A DNA stretch of 64,000 nucleotides, taken from JADJRG01 sp964474905 (lineage in GTDB: Bacteria > Myxococcota_A > Polyangia > Nannocystales > Nannocystaceae). Position 1 is the stretch's first letter. Every line of letters starts with the position of its first letter. Both the position numbers and the translations under genes were made by a program. The notes below the pieces were generated by a model that worked only from the letters and a program-made list of their open reading frames with translations, had not been told where the DNA came from and searched no databases. This document shows, piece by piece, positions 54,303 to 63,138 of this stretch. The stretch covers positions 1 to 64,000 of the forward strand of contig CAYYUP010000003.1 in the NCBI GenBank assembly GCA_964474905.1, written 5' to 3'.

Positions 54303-54878
54303 CTAGGCTGCGGCCTCTCGCTTCTCTTCGCGCAACCTGATGGTGCTCTCGCACCCTGGGTACTTGCCGCGCTTGCCCCGATAAAATTCGCGGATCAGAT
54401 CCATGTCTTTGGAGATGTCGCCGCTCGGGGTGACAAAGTTGCCAATGCCGCCCTCGCGCTTGCCGTAGTCCAGATAGCCTAGGGCGATCGGGACCTGGGC
54501 GCTGTTGGCGATCCAGTAAAAGCCGGACTTCCAGTGGTCGAGCGCCTTGCGGGTGCCGGAAGGCGGTACTGCGAGGATCATCGCCTCTGATTCGCGCAGG
54601 TATAAAGCTGCCTGTTCGACCATGTTGTGCCGGGCGCTGCGCTCGACTGGGATGCCGCCCAGGGCCCGCATCAGCCAGCCCATCGGTCCCTTAAAAAGGG
54701 TGTGCTTGCCGAGCCATCGCGGCTTGATGCCGAGTTCGGCAGAGACCGCCAGCATAAAGACGAGATCCCAATTGCTGGTGTGCGGCGCGGCGATGGTGAC
54801 GAACTTGCGATGGCTGATCGTACCGTGGACTGTCCATCCGTTGAGCTTGAGCCAGGTGCGGGCGAGGAGGCGCTTCAT
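54303..54878 (-). CDS. 1-acyl-glycerol-3-phosphate acyltransferase family protein (PlsC-like)
   Basis: 191 aa from the ATG at 54878. The PlsC acyltransferase core has the catalytic HX4D box as APHTSNWDLVF, KHTLFKGPMGWLMRALGGIPVERS for the second box, and PPSGTRKALDHWKSGFYWIA for the third. This short form resembles the small PlsC-like enzymes found across Gram-negative bacteria, some annotated as lysophosphatidic acid acyltransferases. It probably works on the cytoplasmic face of the inner membrane; there is no clear membrane helix except the N-terminal amphipathic stretch. It stands alone, 57 nt upstream of the radical SAM gene on the same strand. Confidence 0.87.
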   Translation of the reverse strand: MKRLLARTWLKLNGWTVHGTISHRKFVTIAAPHTSNWDLVFMLAVSAELGIKPRWLGKHTLFKGPMGWLMRALGGIPVERSARHNMVEQAALYLRESEAMILAVPPSGTRKALDHWKSGFYWIANSAQVPIALGYLDYGKREGGIGNFVTPSGDISKDMDLIREFYRGKRGKYPGCESTIRLREEKREAAA

Positions 54879-55015
54879 TGTTTCGACTCGTCTTAGAGTG
54901 GAGCTTCTTATACCTCTGCAGTGGCTCGGGCCGACAATTGAGAGGCAGAATTGAAGAGGGCCCGCGGCGCAGCGCGAGCCTTTGTTGTCCGACCTCCGTG
55001 AGGTGAGACGGGATG

Positions 55016-55041
55016 CGGGCGGCGATAGAGGTCGCCGCCCG
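55016..55041 (-). terminator. Stem-loop after the tryptophanase/response-regulator operon
   Basis: Perfect stem GGGCGGCGA (55017-55025) and complement (55032-55040) around TAGAGG, extended by a C-G pair. It lies 9 nt past the response-regulator stop. There is no T-tract, so termination is inferred. Confidence 0.55.
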
Positions 55042-55049
55042 TCCAGGAC

Positions 55050-55517
55050 CTAGGCGCCGAGGATTCTAAACGAAGGCACGTCCAGGCCCGCGTCCTTGTA
55101 GTACTTGCGGGCGCCCTCACGGACGAGGGCCTTGAGGTCCTCGGCGTTCCAGGGTTTGGTCACGTACTTCCAGAGCAGCCCCTCGTTGACCCCGCGGATC
55201 ACCGCGTTGATGTCGGCGTAGCCGGTGAGGAGGATGCGAATGGTCGTCGGATTGATCTCCTTGATGTGGGAGAAGAGTTCGATGCCCGTCATGTTGGGCA
55301 TGCGTTGATCCGACACCAGCATGTGGATGTCATTGGCCTTGAAGAGCTCGAGTGCCTCCGGACCGCTAGTTGCGGTGTAGATCCGGAAGAGCCCGCGGAA
55401 GCTCTCTTCGAGTGTGGTGACGATCGATTTTTCGTCGTCGACGATCAGCAGCCCTAAGCTCGATAGCTTTGAATCGGCCTTGACCTGACCGGTCTTCTTG
55501 AAACTTTTCCAACCCAT
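55050..55517 (-). CDS. Single-domain response regulator (receiver only)
   Basis: 155 aa from the ATG at 55517, chosen for its AGGAGAGAGG Shine-Dalgarno site. A complete CheY-like receiver with acidic pair Asp27-Asp28 (LLIVDDEKS), phosphoacceptor Asp70 (LVSDQRMPN), Thr98 (LLTGYAD) and Lys121 (VTKPWN). The N-terminal 20 residues are Lys-rich. Nothing follows the receiver except about 20 residues, so output must go through protein-protein contacts. The DQRMP and TKPW signature resembles receivers of the RpfG/HDOD class. The gene follows tryptophanase after 16 nt and is the likely target of the operon's histidine kinase. Confidence 0.9.
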   Translation of the reverse strand: MGWKSFKKTGQVKADSKLSSLGLLIVDDEKSIVTTLEESFRGLFRIYTATSGPEALELFKANDIHMLVSDQRMPNMTGIELFSHIKEINPTTIRILLTGYADINAVIRGVNEGLLWKYVTKPWNAEDLKALVREGARKYYKDAGLDVPSFRILGA

Positions 55518-55533
55518 CTGTGGACCTCTCTCC

Positions 55534-56919
55534 TTACAGGTAGCGGAATGTTGACGAGAAGTGGCGGATGCCCTCAGCCTCGTGGTCGAAGCAGATTCCA
55601 CGTTTCATGTGGAGTCCCTTCTCTTCGCGCACGGTGCGAATGACGTCTGCGACATACTCAAGATGCTCGAAAGTGTACACCCTGCGGGGGATCGTGAGTC
55701 GGCAAAGATCGAGCGCCGGGCGGATGTTTTCGCCGGTATCAGGATCGCGGCCGGTGAGCACTGCGCCGACTTCGACAGCGCGCACTCCCCCCTCTTTGTA
55801 CAGCTCAGCGCAGAGCAGCTGCGCTGGGAACTCGTCATCGGGGACATGAGTGAAGAATCGACGTGCGTCAATGAACACTGCATGGCCGCCGATCGGCTCG
55901 ACGACCGGGATCCCGTAGCTCTGCAAAAGCTCGCCTAGGCGCCGGACCTGGCCAATTCGGTAGGCGAGGTAGGTCTCGTCGACGACCTCGCGAAGGCCCT
56001 GGGCGAGCATCTCCATGTCGCCGCCCGACATGCCGCCGTAGGTGAAATAGCCCTCGAAGATGATCGCAGGAGTCTTCAGCCGTTCGTAGAGATCTGGGTT
56101 GCGGCAGGCGATGAATCCGCCCATCGGTACGATCGCGTCCTTTTTGGCGCTCATCGTGCAGGCGTCGGCGTAGCCCATCATCTCGTGGATGATCTCTGGG
56201 ATCGACATGTCCTGAAAGCCAGGTTCGCGGAGTTTGATGAAGTACGCGTTCTCGGCGAAGCGAGCTGCGTCGAAAATCAGCGGCAGGCCGTGGGCCGAGG
56301 CCAACGCCCGGACGTCGCGGATGTTCTGCATCGACACCGGCTGGCCGCCGCCGGAGTTGCAGGTGATCGTCATCAGGATGTAAGCGATGTGGCGGGCGCC
56401 GTACTTCTCGATCACGTCCTCGAGCTTGGAGACGGCGATGTTGCCCTTGAAGGGGTAGTTGCCCTCGGAGGTCTTGCCGGCGTCGATCGTGCAGTCGATC
56501 GTGCGGCCCTCGGCGAGTTCGATGTGGGCCTTTGTCGTGTCGAAGTGGGTATTGCCCGGCACGAACATGTGGCGGCGGATGAGCACGTAGTTCAGTACTT
56601 GCTCGGCCGCTCGGCCCTGGTGGACCGGGATCGTGTAGGGGAAGCCCATCGTCTCTTGGATTTGCTTTTGCATCTCCTCGAACGAGCGCGAACCGGCGTA
56701 GCTCTCGTCGCCGAGCATCGATCGCGAGAGCTGCGATGCCGAGATGGCACCGGTGCCGCTGTCGGTCAGCAGATCGATATAGACGTCGGCTGAGCGCAGA
56801 CGAAAAACGTTGAGACCCGCCGCCTCGATGCGCTTGAGACGCTCATCGCGGGCCGGCAAGCTGATGGGCTCGATGACCTTCGAGCGGTACGGAATGATCA
56901 GGCGTTCCCTATTCCTCAT
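55534..56919 (-). CDS. tnaA: Tryptophanase (tryptophan indole-lyase)
   Basis: 461 aa from the ATG at 56919 (GGAGG 5 nt upstream), overlapping the kinase stop (ATGA). It is a PLP fold-type I beta-eliminating lyase, close in length to E. coli TnaA (471 aa). Landmarks: YIDLLTDSGTGA, DESYAGSRSF, PVHQGRAAEQV, GGGQPVSMQN, DAARFAENAYFIK, PLP Lys near 260 in TMSAKKDAIVPMGG, YFTYGGMSGGDMEM and LTIPRRVYT. The related tyrosine phenol-lyase has an Arg in GVRSMERG; here the same position reads VRAVEVG, as in TnaA (RAVEIG), so tryptophan is the probable substrate, giving indole, pyruvate and ammonia. There is no visible tnaC-type leader; synthesis appears tied to the two-component operon instead. Confidence 0.88.
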   Translation of the reverse strand: MRNRERLIIPYRSKVIEPISLPARDERLKRIEAAGLNVFRLRSADVYIDLLTDSGTGAISASQLSRSMLGDESYAGSRSFEEMQKQIQETMGFPYTIPVHQGRAAEQVLNYVLIRRHMFVPGNTHFDTTKAHIELAEGRTIDCTIDAGKTSEGNYPFKGNIAVSKLEDVIEKYGARHIAYILMTITCNSGGGQPVSMQNIRDVRALASAHGLPLIFDAARFAENAYFIKLREPGFQDMSIPEIIHEMMGYADACTMSAKKDAIVPMGGFIACRNPDLYERLKTPAIIFEGYFTYGGMSGGDMEMLAQGLREVVDETYLAYRIGQVRRLGELLQSYGIPVVEPIGGHAVFIDARRFFTHVPDDEFPAQLLCAELYKEGGVRAVEVGAVLTGRDPDTGENIRPALDLCRLTIPRRVYTFEHLEYVADVIRTVREEKGLHMKRGICFDHEAEGIRHFSSTFRYL

Positions 56920-59006
56920 TGAACCTCCGCGACGGCCGCCTGGGTGCCCTCTTGCTCTGACTGATCCGGTTGATCCGGTTGATCCGGTTCGTCCGGTTGA
57001 ACCGGTTGATCCGGTTCGTCCGGTTCGTCCGGTTGACGGATTGGAATCCGAATGGAGAATACTACTCCAACGCCGTTTTCGTTGGGGTCGACGGCGATCG
57101 TGCCGTGGTGCTCGGAGATGATCCTGTAGCTGATCGAGAGGCCTAGACCGGTGCCCTTGCCCACTGGTTTGGTGGTGAAGAAGGGGTCAAAGACCTTTGT
57201 GCGTATGTGCTCAGGGATCCCGTGGCCGCTGTCGCGCACGTAGATCTCTACGAAGTCGTCGACCTCACGCGTCGTGACTCCGACTTCGCTGCCAGTCGGT
57301 GAGGCATCGATCGCGTTGTTGATCAAATTGAGCACGACCTGGTTGAGCTTGGCGGGGAAGCAGGGGTAGGGGCGGGTGAGGCCGAGGTCGGCGATCAGAT
57401 TGACCGACTGCTCGCGCGCAGGCTCGCGGAGGATCATCATCGTTTGGCGGATACCCTCGTCGATGTCGGCCTCCTGGAAGCCGGCTTCGTCTAGACGGGA
57501 GAAATTGCGGAGGCCGAGCACGATCTCGGCGACCCGGCCGAGGCCGATAAAACTCTCGTCGAGGAGGGTCTGGACCCGCTCCATCAGCTCGACTAAACCG
57601 CCCTCCTGCATCGTCTTGGCCTGGCCGACGTAGTCGAAGAACTGGAGCAGGAGCCCGAGGCGATCATCGCCTCGGAGATCATGGAGATCAGCGACCACTT
57701 CGCGGACGTCATCGCGGAGTTCGGGATCCGCCTGCAATACCTCGAGGACCGCATCGGCGGCCTGCAGACGATCGCTCTGCGGCGCCTCTTCGTCGGCGAG
57801 CCACTCCTGGAGCTGCAAGCGGCGGTGGGCCGAGGCGATGCGTTCGCTGGCCAGGTGAGTGTTGTTGCGGGTGAACGCCAGCGGGTTGTTGATCTCGTGG
57901 GCGACACCCGCGGTGAGCTGGCCCAGGCTCGCGAGCTTTTCGCTCTGGACCAGCTGGGCCTGGGTATCTTTGAGCTCGCGGAGGTGATTCTCGAGACCCT
58001 CGTAGAGGGCGTTGTTCTCGATGCAGACCGCGGCTTGGCTGGTCAGCGAAGTGGAGAGTTCGGTGGAGAGTTGGTCGAAGGGAATGATGTCGCAACAGAG
58101 GTGCGGCGCTTCGCTCTGGCGGTCATCGGAGCCCCGTTTGTTGATCAGCTGGACGACGCCCATGATGCCGCCCTGCTGGTTTTTCATCGGCAGTACCAGC
58201 ATCGATTGGGTGCGGTAGCCGGTCTGCTTGTCGAAGCCCTTGTTGAACGAGTAGGGCGTGTCCTCGGGGATGATGTAGACGTCGGGGATGTTGAGCGGTT
58301 CGCCCGAGCAACCGACGTACCCGGCGACCGTGCGGGTGTTCATCGGCAGGGTGAAGCGGACCAGCGCGGGGGTGTCGATGGAGTCGTTTTGGGCGACGGT
58401 GAAGCGCAGCAGTTTGGCGCCGCCGGGCCCGTCTTCGACCAGGAAGAGGGAGCCGGCGTCGGCTCCCGTGAGCTCCCGCAGCGAGTGCAGAATGCGAACC
58501 AGAAGGCGCTCGTAGTCCCGCTCTGTCGACAGCGCGACACCGATGCGGTTGAGCTCGTGCACCTGCGCGGAGCGGACCAAGAGCTCGCGCTCGAGGTGCT
58601 GGTTTGCACACTCGTAGCTCACCTCTCGGAGGGCACCGCGAAGCGCCCGCGCGAGCAGGCTGGGCGCGGACTTCGGTGGGACGATCGCCGTCAGCAGCGA
58701 GTCGGGCAGCGGCCCTGGGTCGAGGGGCCGGTCGCTCAGGATGACGACCCGAAGCGGACTCGGAGTTTCGGCTGAGGCCGCGGCCTGGAGCCCAAGATTA
58801 CCTGTCTCAAGGAGCAGGTCGTCGCTGAGGAGCACAACCCGCGGCCGGATGAGGTCCCTGTCGGCGAGTTGATCGCGAAGTTCGCCGGGGCTGAGGGCGC
58901 GTAGCTCTGCACTCAGGCCGTCGAGAGCCACGAACAGCTCGTGCTCAGCGAATCCGATCGAGTGGAGGATGATCGGGGATTTCGAGGTGTTGACGGCGGA
59001 GGCCAC
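56916..59006 (-). CDS. GAF-domain sensor histidine kinase
   Basis: 696 aa from the GTG at 59006. Residues 10-125 resemble a divergent, non-phosphorylatable receiver. A GAF domain follows (about 145-345; TGADAGSLFLVEDG, GIMGVVQLINKRG). A HisKA segment has phosphoacceptor His near 370 in TAGVAHEINNPLAFTRNN, with a helical insertion of about 100 residues before the HATPase domain. That has N-box LNLINNAIDAS, DSGHGI and GKGTGLGLSISY. There is no membrane helix, so it senses a cytoplasmic signal. The C-terminal 35 residues are a Pro-Asp-Gln/Glu repeat tail encoded by eight 9-nt units (56963-57034). It heads the kinase-tryptophanase-regulator operon, whose first junction is coupled by ATGA. Confidence 0.92.
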   Translation of the reverse strand: MASAVNTSKSPIILHSIGFAEHELFVALDGLSAELRALSPGELRDQLADRDLIRPRVVLLSDDLLLETGNLGLQAAASAETPSPLRVVILSDRPLDPGPLPDSLLTAIVPPKSAPSLLARALRGALREVSYECANQHLERELLVRSAQVHELNRIGVALSTERDYERLLVRILHSLRELTGADAGSLFLVEDGPGGAKLLRFTVAQNDSIDTPALVRFTLPMNTRTVAGYVGCSGEPLNIPDVYIIPEDTPYSFNKGFDKQTGYRTQSMLVLPMKNQQGGIMGVVQLINKRGSDDRQSEAPHLCCDIIPFDQLSTELSTSLTSQAAVCIENNALYEGLENHLRELKDTQAQLVQSEKLASLGQLTAGVAHEINNPLAFTRNNTHLASERIASAHRRLQLQEWLADEEAPQSDRLQAADAVLEVLQADPELRDDVREVVADLHDLRGDDRLGLLLQFFDYVGQAKTMQEGGLVELMERVQTLLDESFIGLGRVAEIVLGLRNFSRLDEAGFQEADIDEGIRQTMMILREPAREQSVNLIADLGLTRPYPCFPAKLNQVVLNLINNAIDASPTGSEVGVTTREVDDFVEIYVRDSGHGIPEHIRTKVFDPFFTTKPVGKGTGLGLSISYRIISEHHGTIAVDPNENGVGVVFSIRIPIRQPDEPDEPDQPVQPDEPDQPDQPDQSEQEGTQAAVAEVQ
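56963..57034. repeat. 9-nt coding tandem repeat (eight units)
   Basis: Eight units of GATCCGGTT or variants (CGTCCGGTT, GAACCGGTT) encode a Pro-Asp-Gln/Glu tail on the minus strand. Changes in copy number preserve the frame. Confidence 0.9.
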
Positions 59007-59137
59007 GATAAGGTCGGGCTTGCGATTATAGAGAAGCCCCTTGTCAGTTCATACCGGTCCGCATGAGGCAGGCTGAGCAAAGTCGCGCGAGTTGGTTAAG
59101 AGCCGGTGTTGCGGATCTCAGGAGCGGGCTTCAACCA

Positions 59138-59176
59138 CAAAAAACCCCTCCGTCGCGGGGTTGCGAGGAGGGTTTT
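59138..59176 (-). terminator. Rho-independent terminator for the 59237-59632 gene
   Basis: On the minus strand, AAAACCCTCC pairs with GGAGGGGTTTT (one-base bulge) around a GC loop, and the right arm ends in TTTTTT. It is about 60 nt past the small gene's stop and before the kinase promoter region. Confidence 0.75.
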
Positions 59177-59236
59177 GATGGCGGAGCCTGATCGGCCCGC
59201 ATCGTAAACATTTGGGTTGTGAGCTGTGGGGCGGGA

Positions 59237-59632
59237 TCAGGAGGCGCGTGAGCCGAGGGCCGCGCGCAGCTGCGGCACGACTTCAGGCATCGCCACCGAG
59301 ATGATCACTCCGAGGGAGGTCTTGGTCAGGTCGATGGCCAGGCCGAGTCGGTACTTGGAGTCGAGCTCGACGACGGCGATCATCACGTTCTCATCCTCGC
59401 CGAGGGTGAAGAGCATCGAGGCGAGCTGATGCGGGATCGGCAGACCGGACTTCTTGATCGAGTCAATGGTCCGCTCGCAGACGACGTTGAAGAGCGCACA
59501 GGCCTTGGGTGCGGTGCGAATGCCGGCGATCGACATACCGGACTGCTTGCTAAAGACGTCGGCAGCGGCCATTCCGCCAGCCAGCTGGTCTTCCATTTCC
59601 GCGAGGAGCTCGTTGACTTGCTTGAGGTTCAT
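59237..59632 (-). CDS. Small protein, possibly roadblock/LC7-like
   Basis: 131 aa from the ATG at 59632 (AAGGA 8 nt upstream), which starts a compact domain. Helix NLKQVNELLAEMEDQL is followed by a segment SGMSIAGIRTAPKACALFNVVCERTIDS, then two strands MLFTLGEDENVMIAVVEL and YRLGLAIDLTKTSLGVIIS. The size and alpha-beta-beta-alpha-beta order recall roadblock/LC7 proteins, which regulate small GTPases such as MglA in Myxococcota, but motif evidence is weak. No GTPase or partner lies next to it. It is a free-standing gene with its own terminator. Alternative: a conserved domain of unknown function. Confidence 0.6.
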   Translation of the reverse strand: MNLKQVNELLAEMEDQLAGGMAAADVFSKQSGMSIAGIRTAPKACALFNVVCERTIDSIKKSGLPIPHQLASMLFTLGEDENVMIAVVELDSKYRLGLAIDLTKTSLGVIISVAMPEVVPQLRAALGSRAS

Positions 59633-59996
59633 GGTTGCTTCCTTCGTGCGTCCAAAGGGGAGGGGGCTTTGGGTTCTAGGCCCACGTAGAGCCAATCTAG
59701 CTCGGCCCAAGGTACGGTGCGCGTTGGCATGAGGCCGCAACAGACGCCCGAGAATCAAAACACGAAAGCGGCCTACGCGTCTAGCCGTGCAGATCGCGCG
59801 AAGGGGCTGCGCAGTAGCGCAGGCTGCGTCGTCAGGCCGTCTGCCGCGGGTCTTGCTCTGTGCCGGTGAACGGCCAGCGCGGAACCGAACTCGATGAATG
59901 CACGGACGGGAAAAGTTGGCGAAGCGATCGCTCGGGCGATGCTGACCTCAGGGGCGAAGCAGATCGTTCGAAGCAGGCGCTCCTGCCGGCGCATGG
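59633..59996. other. 364-bp spacer without a supported gene
   Basis: Only short, low-quality reading frames. The small-gene promoter should lie in the left half. A short CGCAGTAGCGCAGGCTGCG-type inverted repeat near 59810 is the only structure I see. Confidence 0.5.
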
Positions 59997-61316
59997 CTAC
60001 CAAGAGCCGACGGTCGACTGGATCGGATCGAAGTGAAAGAGCACCTCGTCGCGGGTCGGTGCAGGCGCTCCTGCCATCGGATCGCCGCTCTCGCAGGTGC
60101 CGTTTTCGATGAGCTCTAGAGCCGCGGCGAGCGAGGCCTCGGCGGGCGCTCCGAGTTGGTTTACGAGGTCGTCATCGGCAACGCAGTCGGGGGCCAGGCC
60201 GTCGTAGTAGTCGGTCTCGCCGTCGACGTTCACCAGGCGGAAGGTGATCGGGTAGAGGATCTTGTCGCAGAAGTCGAAGGAGCGCATGCCGACTGGTTTG
60301 CCGCCGGTGGTGCCACCGATCACGTAGGTGTCGACGTAGGGGCGCACGGAGTTGATCACCAGTTCGCTCGCCGAGAGGGTGCGGCCGGTGGTGATGAAGT
60401 AGACGCGTTTGACGTGGAGCGCGTGGCTGAGGCGATTGAGCTTGTAGTTCTCGTTTTCGCCGGAGAGGTCGTCGTTGTACTGGACGTGGTAGGCGATCTC
60501 GCGGCTCTTGCTGGCATCACCGGCGATCAGGCTCGCGAGGTGACGCGCGACCGATAGGCGACCGCCGCCGTTGTAGCGAAGATCGACGACCAGTTCGTCG
60601 ACACCGGCATCGTTGAAACGAGCGACGGCCTCGTCGAGTTCGGGGATCGCGGTGTCGACGAAGGAGGTGAAGTAGAGGTAGCCGATCTTGCGGCCGCCCC
60701 GTTGGATCACCGTTGAGGTCGGGACGGTGACGATCTTGATCCAATCGCGGGCGAGCTTGACGTCGCGGACGCCGTCGGTTTCGGCGATCTGGAGGTCGAC
60801 TGTCACGCCGAGTTCGCGGGGGCCAAACATGTCGCCCCAGAGGCCACCGGCGTCGATCTCTGAGATCGACAGGCGGTTGATCTCGAGGATCTCATCGCCG
60901 CGTCGGAGGCCGGCGTCGTCGGCAGGCGAATCTTTGTAGACGAAGGAGATCCGGATCTTGCCGTCGTGGTCGCGCTTGTGGCTGAAGCCGTAGCTGATGG
61001 TCTTGCCCTTTTCGAAGAGGGCGTTGCTCTGGACCTTGTCGGCGACCCTGCTCCAGTGATCGATCTCGCTGTAACGTAGGTCGGCGAGCACATCCCGGGG
61101 CTCCTCGTAACTCGCTAGATCGATGTCGGGCACCTCCTGGTTCCACAGGTAGGAGTGCTTCATGACCTCGAGGACATACGCGTTTTGACTGGGGATGGTG
61201 CAATCATCCGGTGGATCGACCATCACCGGATCGGCGCAACCAGCCGCATTGGCCAGGAGCCCGCCGAGCACCAAAGAGATGAACGGGAGCCTCACTAACG
61301 ACGTCGATACCACCAC
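59997..61316 (-). CDS. S41-family (C-terminal processing-type) peptidase, lipoprotein
   Basis: 439 aa from a GTG at 61316; no ATG gives a better leader. The signal peptide ends LLANAAGC. A helical region precedes a PDZ-like domain (ISYGFSHKRDHDGKIRISFVYKD, AGLRRGDEILEINR, about 108-150). The S41 catalytic core follows: IGYLYFTSFVDTAIPELDEA, ELVVDLRYNGGG, nucleophile Ser in RTLSASELVINSV (about residue 322) and Lys in GGTTGGKPVGM (about 347). Tail-specific proteases of this family cut misfolded or precursor proteins in the periplasm. The C-terminal part has a Cys pair typical of the Gram-negative lipoprotein variants. It is divergent from the cyclic-nucleotide-binding gene. Confidence 0.91.
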   Translation of the reverse strand: MVVSTSLVRLPFISLVLGGLLANAAGCADPVMVDPPDDCTIPSQNAYVLEVMKHSYLWNQEVPDIDLASYEEPRDVLADLRYSEIDHWSRVADKVQSNALFEKGKTISYGFSHKRDHDGKIRISFVYKDSPADDAGLRRGDEILEINRLSISEIDAGGLWGDMFGPRELGVTVDLQIAETDGVRDVKLARDWIKIVTVPTSTVIQRGGRKIGYLYFTSFVDTAIPELDEAVARFNDAGVDELVVDLRYNGGGRLSVARHLASLIAGDASKSREIAYHVQYNDDLSGENENYKLNRLSHALHVKRVYFITTGRTLSASELVINSVRPYVDTYVIGGTTGGKPVGMRSFDFCDKILYPITFRLVNVDGETDYYDGLAPDCVADDDLVNQLGAPAEASLAAALELIENGTCESGDPMAGAPAPTRDEVLFHFDPIQSTVGSW

Positions 61317-61440
61317 AGGCAGCGACTATAGCGGAGTTTGGTGAGCTTTGGCCGGCGGCCGTAGGGAACGCTGCCGGGCGACAAGTGACAGTGTTCAAGG
61401 CCGCTTTAGGGATTGGAGAGCGCAGGAGGCGCTAGGGTCC

Positions 61441-62037
61441 ATGAGCGATCGTGCATGGGTTCGAGGCTCGCTCTGCGCGGCTTTGGGGGGGTGGTCGTAT
61501 CCGGGACTTCGATCGGCTACTATCACCGACGGTTTTGCCACGGAGACGGCTTTGAGCGACAGCGAAAACCAGCACAGAGCGATCGACCCGTCGACCGATC
61601 CAGCGCGCCTCGGCGTCTTCTCAGGGCTGCCTCCAGCGGCGTGGAGTGACTTGCTCTCGGTTATGGAGATCAAGCGAATTCAGCCCGGGCACGTGTTGAT
61701 CGAGCAGGGGGCGATCGATCGCGGCATGTACCTCGTCCGCAGCGGACGTCTTGCCGTCCTCGTCGCCGACAAAGATCGAGCCCGCCGGATCGGCACGATC
61801 GAGCCGGGCTCTGTCGTCGGTGAGCAGGCGTTGCTCGATGGCAAGCCGCGTTCGGCGACGATCAAGGCGCTCAGCGAGTGCGAGTTGTTGCGTCTCAGCT
61901 TTGATGCCTTTCGCGAACTCAACAAGTGCTCGCCGGAGCTCGCGGGGCTCTTTCTCTTTCAGCTCGCGAGGGTGATCTCATTGCGCTTTCGCCGGGTTCA
62001 GACCCAGCCCAACATCCCCGAAGAGATGCTGCCCTAG
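61441..62037 (+). CDS. Cyclic nucleotide-binding-domain protein
   Basis: 198 aa from the ATG at 61441; a TTG near 61555 is also possible and would remove 38 poorly conserved residues. A single cNMP-binding domain (about 65-180) is clear: VFSGLPPAAWSDLLSVME, QPGHVLIEQGAIDRGMYLVRSGRLAVLV, and the phosphate-binding-cassette region GSVVGEQALLDGKPRSATIKAL. The usual FGE of the phosphate cassette is VGE and the Arg (PRSA) is present, so cAMP/cGMP-type ligand binding is plausible. There is no DNA-binding helix-turn-helix after it, so it is not a CRP regulator. It may modulate a partner protein. No operon partner is obvious except the crotonase gene 102 nt downstream. Confidence 0.87.
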   Translation: MSDRAWVRGSLCAALGGWSYPGLRSATITDGFATETALSDSENQHRAIDPSTDPARLGVFSGLPPAAWSDLLSVMEIKRIQPGHVLIEQGAIDRGMYLVRSGRLAVLVADKDRARRIGTIEPGSVVGEQALLDGKPRSATIKALSECELLRLSFDAFRELNKCSPELAGLFLFQLARVISLRFRRVQTQPNIPEEMLP

Positions 62038-62139
62038 GACGGGCGTTCGAGGTCCGTGCTGCTCTGGCGGCCGGATCTTTGATGCGTGTGCATCTTGGGC
62101 GCTGTTTTCCACGGCCTGCGTTGGCGTATGCTCCGGCCC

Positions 62140-62970
62140 ATGGATCTCTCCCCAATTGCGGCTCTTCGCCCGCACTACGAAGACGACCACGGACTGCTGA
62201 TCCTCGAACTTTCGCACGGCAAGGCGAACGAGATGGGGAGCCCGCAGCTCGATGCCTTTGACGCCCTCTGCGATCTGCTCGAGACCGAGGCCTCGATCTC
62301 CTGCCTGTGCACGACCTCGCGGAGATTTAGCAAGCGGGGCACGGCGATTTTTATCGCCGGGGCCAATGTCACCGAGCGTGTTGGCTGGCAGGATGCGCAG
62401 GTCAAGGCCCATGTGCGTCGTCAGCGGGCGCTGATGCAGAGGCTCCGACGTCTGCCGCTTTTCACGACGGTCTTGAGCCACGGAGTGACCCTCGGATGGG
62501 GCGCGGAATTTGTGCTCACCGCGGATTACGCTCTGGCGACGCCGGCCGCGAGTTTCGCCCTGCCCGAGACCGGCCTAGGGATCCTGCCCGGCGCCCGCGG
62601 GACCGCCGAACTCGCGCAGGCGCTCGGACTCGCGCAGGCCTTGCGTCTGGGCTGCACCGGCGAGGCTGTCGACGGCCTCGAGGCCGCCCGTATCGGTCTC
62701 GTGCAGGAGGTGGTCGCAGATGTGGATGTAGGTCTCGACCGGGTCCGGGAATTGGCCAAACGGCTGCGTCGTCGCTCACCGACGGCGATCGCGGCCTACA
62801 AGCGCGCCCTCCTGGAGGCCCAAGGTGAGGCCGAAGAACGTCGTTTAATGGTAGAGGCGGCGGCCTACGAGCTCTGCGTGGACAGCGGAGAGGCGGCGAT
62901 CGGCCGGGCGAACTTTGCCGCTATTCGCGCTGGGGAGGCTCCTCCTTGGGGTTCTCGCACCGTCAAATAG
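62140..62970 (+). CDS. Enoyl-CoA hydratase/isomerase (crotonase) family protein
   Basis: 276 aa from the ATG at 62140 (an ATG at 62128 is the alternative). Crotonase fold: entry HGLLILELSHGKANEMG, oxyanion segment FIAGANVTERV (variable AGAD), second glycine segment VLSHGVTLGWGAEFVLTADYALATP, and catalytic-type Glu in FALPETGLGILPGARGTAELA. The downstream helices (LGCTGEAVDGLEAARIGLVQEV; RRRSPTAIAAYKRAL) match the family. Substrate cannot be deduced, and the first Glu normally found near residue 110 is not clearly present, so it may be an isomerase or dehydratase variant rather than a classic hydratase. It ends 168 nt before the kinase gene. Confidence 0.88.
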   Translation: MDLSPIAALRPHYEDDHGLLILELSHGKANEMGSPQLDAFDALCDLLETEASISCLCTTSRRFSKRGTAIFIAGANVTERVGWQDAQVKAHVRRQRALMQRLRRLPLFTTVLSHGVTLGWGAEFVLTADYALATPAASFALPETGLGILPGARGTAELAQALGLAQALRLGCTGEAVDGLEAARIGLVQEVVADVDVGLDRVRELAKRLRRRSPTAIAAYKRALLEAQGEAEERRLMVEAAAYELCVDSGEAAIGRANFAAIRAGEAPPWGSRTVK

Positions 62971-63138
62971 CTCGTGGAACAATGTCATCGGCTGTGTGTT
63001 GACCTGCGACCGACTTTTTGAGGAGCCGGTATTAGCCGCCGATGGGCCGGCGAGCTGTGGAATAATTCCCGCGGTCAAAGGCGATGCTCGCGGGTTGTGT
63101 TGCTGAGGTCCTGCGCTTACCCTCGGTCGCCGGAAAAA

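Noticed and set aside
55534..56919. Tyrosine phenol-lyase instead of tryptophanase
   Set aside because: The phenol-lyase Arg in GVRSMERG is replaced by Val in VRAVEVG, and other segments match TnaA better.
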